Shown here: positions 54,731-64,000 of the stretch, piece by piece
Layout: every line of letters begins with the position of its first letter
Position numbering within the stretch: position 1 is the first letter of the stretch
Program-made: the position numbers and the translations under genes
Source of the DNA: Phocoena phocoena
Taxonomy: Eukaryota; Chordata; Mammalia; Artiodactyla; Phocoenidae
Assembly: GCF_963924675.1 (NCBI RefSeq)
Contig: NC_089222.1
Coordinates: 111,925,316 to 111,989,315 of the forward strand
Reading direction: 5' to 3'
DNA length: 64,000 nucleotides
Notes under the pieces: model-generated
What the model saw: only the letters and a program-made list of their open reading frames with translations
Database searches by the model: none
What the model was told of the DNA's origin: nothing

Positions 54731-57600
54731 AAGATTTGAACTCCAACTGGTTTCTCTGTCCCATTGGATTTATCTCTGTTATTGTGTTAACTCTAACCAT
54801 ATTCCTGACTAATCCGAATCCATTTGGCTTTTACAATGAATCTTTTGAATTCTGGATACCTGTCATATCTTCAAGAGATGTTTTTAGAAAAACCTTCTAA
54901 TTTTTGATATCCACAGAGAGGTGGCGTTCAGCTGTTATATAATACTCATAGAGGATGCTGTTAATGGGTCTCCAAATATAGCCTTTTTTTGAAGAAACCG
55001 GCCGGTCTTTTTGTTTTTACAGTAGGTGGTGCCAGCATTGCGAGGAAGAACATGAGTGAAATGCTTAGGTGCTATTCAAGGAGGTGGCTGAAAATAACCC
55101 TGGCTTGTCTTAGAATTTTCTGGAAGGTATTCCCAGCCCTTCCCTTTGTTTGCTTTTTCTGTTTCCAGTGTTCTTTCCAGTCATATTGTAGAAAACTACC
55201 AAGAGCTTATTTTGTGATTATGGCTGGTTTGGACAAAACAGTGCTATCCAGGCTGTAGAGGGGATGGTCACACATCTAAAACAAACACATTATCCAGCAC
55301 TTATTGTGGTCTCACTTAGCATGCCTTCAGGAATGTGAAGCTTTTTGCATTTTCCCAGTTGAGTCCTCAGACCTATTATTAACATATTATGATTTACAGC
55401 AGAGTGGGTTTTTTTAATAACAGCACTGAGAAAGCAAAACCCATTTGTTCATCCCAAGAGGTTTGAGAGCACATTTTAAGCACAGTGTGGTCAGAATAAA
55501 AACTAATACAAGTACACAGTCTATGATTACTCCTAATCAGAGAAAACACCCAATTAGAGCCAAAAGTACATTGTTTACCATAGTAAATCATTCTCATAAA
55601 TATCATTATTTAAAACATTTGAACTCTATTTAAGGACATAAACAGTGATGTGGGCTTTACAAGGAACACTAAACAGCTGGCTGTCTTCAAATCTTAGTGG
55701 CAAACACATTGGAGGCTGCCAGGGGCTTCTACTGTTCCATTTCAGCTAAAGGCAGGAAGCTGCATTATATCCTCCATCTCATTTTCAGCTCTGTTGCACC
55801 AATTATGCTGCATTGAGGCTTATAGGGGCTTACATTGAGTTTTAGATAGATGGAAGAAGCCAGTCTATATTCTTTGTGATAAAAATAGTCATTAATTACT
55901 GAGACTTGTAAACCGCTTAGCATCCTTCTTCATGTGGCCCCTCAGGTGCTTCTCCTCATTCTATAGCTAATCAGCAAAAGAGGAGAAAAATCCTCAGAAG
56001 AAGATGATCTTTTCTGGCTCAAACAGAAAACCAAGGTTAAAAATAAATCAAAAATACACTGAAAACCTAAGCCAATATGCACTCACTGGCAAAATACTGA
56101 CTTGCTTTCTTTTCAATCAAAGTTCATCAGAGAAAAATTTCTTATAACACTGTTCCATGGGGTAACTAATTATAAATATAATATTTTTCCCCTTTATGAT
56201 AGAAAACAATGTGTTCTGAGGAGTTGGATGCATGAAAACACATTTACAAATAGCTCAAATGGAATTAGATAATTATCTAATTAAAGGAAAGTAAAATGTC
56301 ATAGAAATTAATGAAGAAATTCAGTAGAGAGGGAACCCAGCTAGTAAAGGGCCTGCTGAAAGCAACAATGGATAGTTTCATCTTTAAATGGACAGCTTAA
56401 ATATGCTGGCAGAATTTCAGGTTAGTCTGTTTCAGAATTGACTGCTACATCCAGTATTTTCATTTTTAACAAAAACCTTATGTTTAATTGGCAAAAATGC
56501 CCATTATGCTACTTCATTAAGGCAATCAGAATTATGGGTAATGTCAATGTGAGGAACTATAACAACTTTCATTTGGTAGACAAAATTCAGATGAATGGCT
56601 TTTGTATGTAAAAGTATCCCACAGGTTATAAATACAGAAAGCATGCCTACTACATGGAGTGTAAGCACGTGTTGAAGGCTTCTTTTTTTAACATACATAT
56701 TTTATAAGTAAAAACCATGCTTCAAGGAATGCCGTACAACCACATTTCATGCATTTTGATATGACTAATATTCGTGAATGGGAGTACAGTTTTTCACAGC
56801 AATGGGCAAAGAAAATTGGAGTGATGGTATATTGGCTAGGTTGATTTTTATAAAAGCCTTGTAGAGAGCTTCAGAAATGAATAGTGTGTGCAGGGAAAAA
56901 AAAAAACTTTGAAAGAAATTACAAGTGGGTTTCACTACATTACAAGCTTGAGATTGCTTATTAAATACATAACTTGTTTTTCTGCTGTACCAGTCATTTT
57001 ACATAAGTATGTGATTTGGCTTTCATTTATAATGTGTAACTGCAGCATGCTTCAACGGTGCCACGGGGAATACTTGTTATGGATTGAATATTTGGTTAAA
57101 ATCTTTGGAAAAATTCCAAAAGCATTAACATAACCATGGCAGCTTTGGGTAAGCACTTCTTTTCAGCTCACTTCTCTCCTTGGCAAATGGGGAGAAAACA
57201 ACTGCCCTCTAGACACAGGGCAGACAATATATCCCCATTGCTCTTTTTCCCACTCCAAGTTTTTTTGAATTTGTGGTATCTGTATTTGAAAGTAATTTAC
57301 ATCTCTACTGCTACTTGGGAAGGAGTTGCTTTAGAATCTGTAAAATCTTCAGCTATATAATGCTCACTCTATGTATGTATAGTAATTTTATTCATAAATA
57401 ATTATTGAATTTAAAAGCAACAATGAAGTGCTAACTTAGTACACTTTCTAGTAGTTTCCAATTGCACAGCAATTCTGAGAGGCAGGGAGGGGTAGAGAGG
57501 AAGTGTTATAAAAGTAGATGAACAAGAAGAAATTTATCCAAAACATAGAGAAGTGGGTCCTTCATATGCTGGACCAAGTACAGATTCTGGCACAGATTTT
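54731..57600. other. 2.9-kb unclassified stretch
   Basis: No gene. Frames at 54989-55258 (+, 89 codons) and 55394-55606 (-) show no recognisable features. Poly-A at about 56897-56906 is low-complexity. Confidence 0.4.
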
Positions 57601-57625
57601 ATGATGGACAACTGGAAAAAGTAAA

Positions 57626-57745
57626 CATAACATGTATATATATGTATGTATGTGCATGTATATATATGCACACCTGGTATTTTTCTTTCCATTTTAAGGT
57701 TTCACCAGAGAAAATTACATATATATGTTTGTGTGTATATATATG
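57626..57745. repeat. Degenerate TATA/TGTA simple repeat
   Basis: Two runs of alternating purine-pyrimidine sequence ('catgtatatatatgtatgta' near 57630, 'gtgtgtatatatatggcatt' near 57730) separated by ordinary DNA. Confidence 0.7.
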
Positions 57746-58544
57746 GCATTTAGATATAGTTGTTGATTTATTATTTGAGAGGAAAGGCACCCCCAAGGGG
57801 AGCCAAAAATAGGACTTAAGGCTGAAAGAATGGAGAAGAAATATTTAAACAAGTTCCAGGAGTGTTCATTTTCTATCTGCTTTGCTCTATCTTGTACAAT
57901 TTGAAAGGCTTTGTATGAACAATCTGTTAGCAGAGGGAATACAATCTTTTCATAAAAAGGAAAGCACATGGAGGCTGATAGATGATACAAAACATTCTTT
58001 CCTTTTCACACTGTCACCTTTCCGTCTACACGGGGCGTGCCTAGGTTAAATGGGCATTTGGAAACCATCTCTTTCTCTGACATCTCTTCTTTCTCTCCTC
58101 ATCCTCCTGTTCCCCATCCTCAATGCCTTAGTTTCTTCTACAATTTTTCCAATTGTCTGTGCCCTCTTCACCAGGATATTAGGATGTAGGTTTCATCTTG
58201 ACAAGGAGCTTTAACATCAATGTCATGTAGGAAATCCTGAGTAGGTTTGCATGTAGCTGATAGCAATTATGTCCTTATGTCTTCGGAGGAGTAGGCCTAA
58301 GTGTTTCAAAATAATCACAGGGCAGCATCAAAAGATCTCCTCACTGTCAAGGTTGAGGAAGTGAAGAAATAAGAACAGAAAACTCTGTTACCTCTAGTGG
58401 TCTTCTTTGAGTTTTTAGAACAGATAGCACTGTCTATGTTTCCTCAGTGAGTGGATTTGTGTTTTTGGAGCTGGGAGTAAGATATCTCTAAGTACCATGT
58501 ACCAGCGAGCAGTTAGCCACCTGGGGGAAATCTTTCTTGGGCAT
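57746..58544. other. Unclassified stretch
   Basis: Nothing recognised. A minus-strand frame (57715-57990, 91 codons) begins in this region and ends in the simple repeat. Confidence 0.4.
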
Positions 58545-58755
58545 ACTTGGCAGATCATATGTCAGTTATGCATAGAACTAAAACACCAAGCTGAAGTAAG
58601 TAAAAGAGGAACATTATTGGCTCACATAATTGAATAGATCTGAGCACAATGTGATCTTCGGCTAAAAAATCTCACCATGGACTAAATGTTCTCTCTATTT
58701 TTCAACTTCTTTCTCTTGGTTTTGGCTTCCTTCTTCAGCTTCAAATGTCAGAAGA
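58545..58755 (-). repeat. Old mammalian repeat, unnamed family
   Basis: 'accaagctgaagtaagtaaa', 'ggaacattattggctcacat' and 'cttggttttggcttccttct' follow the order of this family ('...aaactggcttaagcaaaa...gaatttattggctcac...'). Strand is relative to the copy at 8.68 kb. Confidence 0.45.
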
Positions 58756-59669
58756 TGACTGTCAACACTTCCAGAGTAAAACCATTTTATTATCTAAGAG
58801 TAATGAGAAAAGGCGTATGTCTACATTCTATTTCATCTAAAGGTTAGAAATAAGTAGTTCAACAGGACAGGTTTGAATTGACAAGAGATGGGAGTGATGA
58901 TATAGTTGTTTTCTGAAAGCATGCTTATGCCCCTTAGGCATAAGATTCAATATTTTTTTTCCAGAATGGAACATCTGGAACACTTTCAGAATGGAACACT
59001 TATATAGGAAAAGTGGCTCATCTTCAGTCAGAAACAATTGCCAACACTAGTCAGCATCTGAGAACCAGGGGAAACTCTGTAAATATGAGAGCAGACCAAG
59101 TGAGTCTTATCAAGTCCTTGGGAGGATCATGGACTTTGGTACTGGATTTGAGTCTGAATCTATACTTTAGGTTGTCACCAGAAAATCAAAGGCACATGTA
59201 TGAGAGTTAATTGGCTTTGGGTTGATATTTAATTTAGGGTTTTGTTTAAATATCTTGAGTTTATTAATAAGCATTTCAAATAAAGTACTCTGTTAATGGA
59301 AAAGTTAAATGTTCTTTGGAAGTACATGATTTCAGTTCTTGTGAAATGTTCTCTGTCAGAAAACAATATCATGGACTGTTGATGAAAGATGATCTACTAC
59401 CATGCCTGGCATGTTGAATCTGATTGTTCAAAGGGAGTCTGAGAATAATTTTTTTTTAAATTATGCAATATCAGATTATGATCAAAATGTGTACCTGACC
59501 TTGAGTGATAAAGAAAATGTTTATAACCTTCATCAGTTGTTAAGGTCAGCAATTCCTTTACTGAACCTGAGTGTGGAAGAACCCAATCAGTTTTTGAGCA
59601 CTTGTGTCAGACATTAGTTCATATTTCCACAGAGAATTCAAGGAATTCATATTTTCACAGAGAATATTG
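58756..59669. other. Unclassified stretch with a short local duplication
   Basis: No gene; the frame at 59402-59617 (+, 71 codons) is unrecognised. A 20-bp segment occurs twice, at 59618-59637 and 59646-59665. Confidence 0.4.
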
Positions 59670-60480
59670 GCCTTATTCATCCATTACCAAGTGCCTAACA
59701 TCTGTCAGACACTGCACTTAGTTCTGGTGAAACAATGATGAAAACCATTGATTTTGTCCTTGCTCTCATGTAGCTTAGATTTCATTGTTGGGAGAGGGGG
59801 AAAAGTGATAATCATATAATCCTACAATGCAAGTGTGTCTGAGATAAGTGGTGTCAAGAAAGGTTTATGATTCTGAAGAGTCTATACTAGAGGGATTTGA
59901 TCTAGTTAGTGAGGATGAGAAGTGTTTCTGGGGACATGAAACACTATCTGAAGGATGCTAATCTGAAGGATTCTTAAGATTTAATTAGAAAAGGCAAAAT
60001 GCGTAGAGGTAAGTACAGAGACCCTGTAATGGGAGGAAACATAGCTCCTTCCTAGAGCTGAAAGATCAGTGTGACCAGGTTACACATTTTATGTGAAGTA
60101 AGGGGCTGAGTGAGGAATGTCAGAATACTTGGCTTGAAGGATATATTAAGGATTTTGGACATTGTCCTAAGAGTTCTGGGAAGCTACTGAAGTGTTTAAA
60201 GCAGAGTGTGAAATGTTTAAATTATTATTTCATTAAGGTTATTCTGCCGGCTTTATGTGGAGAATAGATTGTAAAGGGACACAAATAATTATAAGCACAC
60301 CTTTCATGCAGCTCTTGCAGTAGCTCAGGAGAGAAATGATAATCATCCAGAGCAGTGGTGGTAGAGATGGAGTTATACGTACAGACCTGAGAAGTATTTA
60401 GAAATTATAATCATTAAGACTTGGTAAGGTACTGGATAAAGGTAGTGAAGGGGAGGGAGGTATAAAGGCTAATTCCTAGG
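59670..60480 (-). repeat. LINE L2, long fragment, reverse orientation
   Basis: The plus strand reads as a reversed L2 3' end: 'accaagtgcctaacatctgt' and 'ttgtccttgctctcatgtag' (L2 complement 'gcctactatgtgccaggcac', 'ccctgccctcatggagctta'), then 'ggattttggacattgtccta'. It continues with 'gcagagtgtgaaatgtttaa', 'gttattctgccggctttatg' (normally 'tcactctggctgctgtgtgg'), 'gagaatagattgtaaaggga' and 'ctcttgcagtagctcaggag'. About 800 bp, the best-preserved L2 of the window. No open frame. Confidence 0.82.
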
Positions 60481-60729
60481 TATTTGGTATTGTACCCTTG
60501 TTGATCAATTTCATCAAGAAAGAATGCCAAGGAAAAAGATCAGTTTTGGTATCATAGCCATATGCACAAATTGCTAAAGACATTAAAAGAAGTGGCCAAG
60601 ATATAACATGTGTTGAACAGCTCACATTGAGATTTCTTATACACACCCACCCATGTATGTTCATGGAGAGCTAGGATGGTGGCATAATACCCAGTAGAAT
60701 TATCAGCATTGGGGCCAGCCAGTTATTAT

Positions 60730-61085
60730 CCTGTGTATAAATTTTTGGATATTTAACTGCAAACAACAGAAATCAACTCTGGTTAAATTAAGCAAAAGAG
60801 AATTGATTGAGGAAATAATGGAGGTTAAAAAATTCATGGGACACTGGGTATGAGCATTGGAAATGAGTAGGTCAAGTAGTCCCAGAGGCTAGGAAGCCAG
60901 AACAAGAAGAGCCTAGGAAGAGTAATAATCTGGGTGAGTCATGGTTGTTAGAATGGGATAGATTCCAGTTACATCTGGTGTCTTTGTCCTTCTGCTCAAG
61001 AGGAAGCATCTGATTGGCCTAGCTCATATAGCATGTCATCTATTGAGTATGGCAACAGCAGAACATACTGGAGAAGGTAATTCCT
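60730..61085 (-). repeat. Old mammalian repeat, unnamed family
   Basis: 'ctgcaaacaacagaaatcaa', 'ctctggttaaattaagcaaa', 'tggtgtctttgtccttctgc' and 'catctgattggcctagctca' match the consensus order of the family seen reversed at 8.68-9.03 kb, including the shared 'ccaatcaga' motif on the opposite strand. Confidence 0.5.
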
Positions 61086-62721
61086 CAAAAGGATATATAG
61101 ATTGTATTAGAAAGGGGAATTGAAATCTGAAAAGCCAAAAACAAATCTCGGCTACACCCTGGAAGGCACTTAAGAGTCTTTACTGAAGCAATTCAGAAAT
61201 GAAGTAACGCTTTCAAACATTGTTTGCTCACACATGTGAAAACATGAGCATCCTCTTGATTGGCAGTGACTACAGCAGTGAATAATCAATTGAGTTTGCC
61301 CTTCTCTGCATCCTCCTTCCCTTTTTCACTGCACATATTCTAGGGTTGGTAAGGCAGCTAGATCTATTCATCTTGGATTTTGCAGCTACTGAGTATATTA
61401 CATTATAGGGGGTATTAGTTTGGGAGGAGGGGAAGAAACTTTATTTAGCACACCAATACAAGCTAGTTAAAAATACAGATAAACTTTATATAAAGTATTT
61501 TACACAGTTTGTCATAAGTCAAATTGAATTCTAAAAGGATTGCGTCATGATTTAGAGAGATAAAAATACAACTTTTTATACTGCAGTTTTCTCTCCACAA
61601 AATAAGCATCTTTCTATATTTCAGCCCTAACTGTTCTAAAGTTACATACTTTAAAGAGGAGGAATTTGTATCACAGTTTAATTTACATATATTTCGTAAT
61701 ACTTCCCTACCCTTCCACAAAGACAATTCAAAGATATTCATCAGAGCTTATACAGTTGCATATGAAATAATTACTTCCCATCACTTCCCTGTCAGTACAA
61801 TTCTCCTCACTTCTCTCAGGAAAATACTTCTCTTTCTGAACACAATTTTGGTTCCTGACTGTGTTAAGTAATTTATCTCCAGTTGTTGTCCAAACTCCTG
61901 CACCAAATTACCTGAGTTGTCAGTCAGGCTTCCACATATTGATTCAGCAGTCTCAGCCTTATGTCCTGCCCAACTCCAGCAGAGAACTGATTGCTTTACT
62001 CTAAAATCCTTTGAAAAGTTAAATTGTTAACAATACAAATTCACTGGATATTGGGATAACGCTTTGCCTTAGCTTCTGTCTCTTCACCTTGAGCCCTGGG
62101 CATTTAGAACTCATCTCTGGACAGCAGGGCAAGGAATTGGAGAGGAAAGTGGTAATGCAATTACTGCCAGGAGCCAAAGGAGTACTTAGATGTCTGCTTA
62201 CTCTGGCAGTGGGTGCAGCTGATATTCAGACACTCACCTGCCTCCCAAAGCAAACAGCTACTGATAGAGAGGGTCAACTAAATATAACCTGCATTCCAGG
62301 GTCCCTGCTTATTCCTGGCCAAATAACCAGAGAGAGACAAAAATAAATGGTCCCGGAAGGTAAGGGAGCCATTTACTTTAATCCACATCTTTGCCTTGAT
62401 TCCACTCTTGCTCCAAAGAGAAGCATTTTATTATAATACCAATTAGAAACATTGTTCTGTGGATTATTTCCATAATAACTAATGGAAATCATATCTAATT
62501 GCAAATACCATACCTTTATAAGAAGGCACTAAAGCCTTAAATAGCCTTGAGTGCTTTTTACTTAATGTTCAATTTGTAGCTAATATACTTTAGGAGTTAA
62601 GTGCTCGTGTTTAACCTGTTAAGAGATTGTAAGTTAACTTGGGTGTTTAACAATGAGCTGTTTTGAAGTGAGCAGGTGTTTAAGAGAGTGGATCATAATT
62701 TAAAGTACTTGACTGAAAAAT
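61086..62721. other. Unclassified stretch
   Basis: No gene or nameable repeat in 1.6 kb. Frames at 61463-61741 (-, 92 codons) and 62089-62346 (+, 85 codons) show no recognisable features. Confidence 0.4.
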
Positions 62722-62946
62722 AGGAATACTTTTTTTTTTTTGCTGTACACGGGCCTTTCACTGCCGCGGCCTCTCCCGTTGCAGAGCACAGGCTCCGGAC
62801 GCGCAGGCTCAGCGGCCATGGCTCACGGGCCCAGACGCTCCGCGGCATGTGGGATCCTCGCGGACCCGGGCACGAACCTGTGTCGCCTGCATTGAAAGGC
62901 GGACTCTCAACCACTGCGCCACCAGGGAAGCCCAGGAATACTTTTT
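62722..62946 (-). mobile_element. Short cetacean CHR SINE
   Basis: T-tail at the left, then 'gctgtacacgggcctttcac', and the head at the right ('gcgccaccagggaagccc'). A 13-bp target-site duplication 'aggaatacttttt' lies at 62722-62734 and 62934-62946. The element proper, about 62735-62933, is little decayed. Confidence 0.95.
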
Positions 62947-63109
62947 AATGACATTTACGTGTTAAATCTTTGGTAAAAGCTCTATATGGAAAAAAATATT
63001 GACCCAGTAAGGCAGAATAATGCATTTGCATAGCTGTTCTTCACATGATCATGATGTTGAATCTTGAAGTTAAAAGGGAGCCTAGAGTCCTTTTAATTGC
63101 ATCTTTTCA

Positions 63110-63600
63110 TCCATTCTTTTAAAAAATGTTTTTCCGCATTTTATCTTCAGCAACTTTCCAACTTCTCTGCCCTCTTTGTAACAAAAATTCTAAAAGGCAT
63201 TGTTTACAGATGTAACCTTATTTTGTATTCTCTTATTCTCTCTTATACCCATTTCAATCAGTATGTTGACCCTGTCACACCATAAAAACCCTCCGTCAAG
63301 GCCACCAGTGATCTCCACACTCCAAAATCCAGTTACTAACTGTATTCTCATCTTAATTTATCTCTCAGAAGGATTTTACACAGTTGATTCTTCCCTCCTT
63401 CATAAGGAGTTTTGTTCACAGGGCCCATGGCATGCATTCTCCCTTGCTTCTCCTTTACTTCATTGGTGGCTCATCCTCAGTTCCTCTTTATCTCCCTGAC
63501 ATTTTAATGCTGAAAGTCCATAGACGTCCTCCTTTTTCTTTCTACATTGATTCCCTTCCTCATATTGTCCAATTTCATGACTTCCTTTGTTGGACCCTAA
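63110..63600 (+). repeat. LINE L2, reverse-transcriptase region
   Basis: The order of blocks is that of the L2 ORF2 polymerase: 'aggccaccagtgatctccac', 'actgtattctcatcttaatt', 'gattttacacagttgattct' (coding F-D-T-V-D in L2), 'ccttgcttctcctttacttc', 'tggtggctcatcctcagttc', 'ctttatctccctgacatttt', 'tttctttctacattgattcc'. Frameshifts divide the frame (63200-63499 and 63384-63725 are in different frames). Dead. Confidence 0.75.
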
Positions 63601-63878
63601 ATAAGATGTTTAGACTGAATGGCTCTGAGATAATTATTATTACTCTTCATATTCTTCATATGACTCTATCTCAGTCAATTCATATCCATTATATATGTTA
63701 CAAAGGTGAACTTTATGATACTTAGTTCAGGTACACGAGAGAATCCAAATGTTTGCCAATTTTCAGATTAAGAATGAGCACAGAATAGTAAGACTGAACC
63801 AAAGACAGAAGCACTCCATAAAGGACAATTGAAATGGAAGTTTATGGTACAATATTTTGTTTTGGGGGCTTGGAAAAA

Positions 63879-64000
63879 TGTTTGAGGAAGTCATCAAGAG
63901 GGCGTGACTGCATGTTGACCTGTGGGATGGACCCAGGCTATAGGAGGCTCCTTACCCCCTCCTCTGTCCTTGGAATGTACCTTCTGCCCACCATTCCCAC
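63879..64000 (+). mobile_element. LTR of the same endogenous-retrovirus family, start only
   Basis: 'tgtttgaggaagtcatcaag', 'aggaggctccttacc', 'ctgtccttggaatgtac' and 'ccattcccac' match the first part of the LTR at 27080-27215. The copy runs off the window, so I cannot tell whether it is a solo LTR or the start of another provirus. Confidence 0.8.

Overview
This window is AT-rich, intron-like or intergenic DNA from a mammal. The lineage is almost certainly cetacean, or at least the whale/hippo group. The evidence is nine tRNA-derived SINEs of the CHR superfamily, mostly the short whale-type form whose head reads 'ggcttccctggtggcgcag' and whose body ends '...ggcccgcgtaccgc' before the A-tail. 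There are also LINE-1 copies with cetartiodactyl-type 3' ends. Older mammal-wide layers (MIR, L2, MLT1, MER5-like hAT elements) lie underneath. I found no functional protein-coding gene, no RNA gene, no CRISPR array and no prokaryotic feature. Every open frame I can name is a LINE-1 relic; the others behave like chance frames.

Layout. 0-16.5 kb: scattered old repeats (L2 at 2.1-2.45 and 10.9-11.4 kb; MLT1-type LTRs at 3.8-4.1 and 11.9-12.2 kb; reversed L2 at 5.6-6.35 kb; a MER5A-like element at 6.7 kb; MIR at 12.3 kb), two CHR SINEs, one truncated L1 3' end, and a 4-kb stretch (12.5-16.5 kb) with nothing I recognise. 16.57-22.97 kb: an almost complete but dead LINE-1 on the minus strand, flanked by a 16-bp target-site duplication and hit by two CHR SINEs. 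24.5-25 kb: an LTR-like segment. 27.08-32.89 kb: a composite endogenous-retrovirus locus. Its first LTR is split by a plus-strand LINE-1 that is truncated at both ends. Its second LTR carries a short L1 3' fragment. The LTR family appears a third time at the right edge of the window (63.88 kb onward).

33-48 kb: old repeats (MIR, L2, hAT-like) separated by long unclassified stretches. One of these, 36.6-37.9 kb, looks more protein-like than its surroundings, and there is a strong G-quadruplex motif at 43.65 kb. 48.4-64 kb: more CHR SINEs, several in old repeats or directly beside another element; a 32-bp L1 tail insertion; a perfect 30-bp palindrome; an internally deleted hAT element; and long L2 pieces in both orientations.

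Nothing here forms a pathway or operon. The window records layered retrotransposition, and target-site duplications give a relative insertion order in many places. The most interesting observations are: (1) a LINE-1 copy that appears to have been made from an internally polyadenylated transcript (27.4-30.3 kb); (2) the same in-frame stop at ORF1 codon 33 in both large L1 copies; (3) the 2.9-kb inverted repeat those two copies form; and (4) the tiny L1 tail insertion at 50.8 kb. I see no convincing sign of a new biological system.
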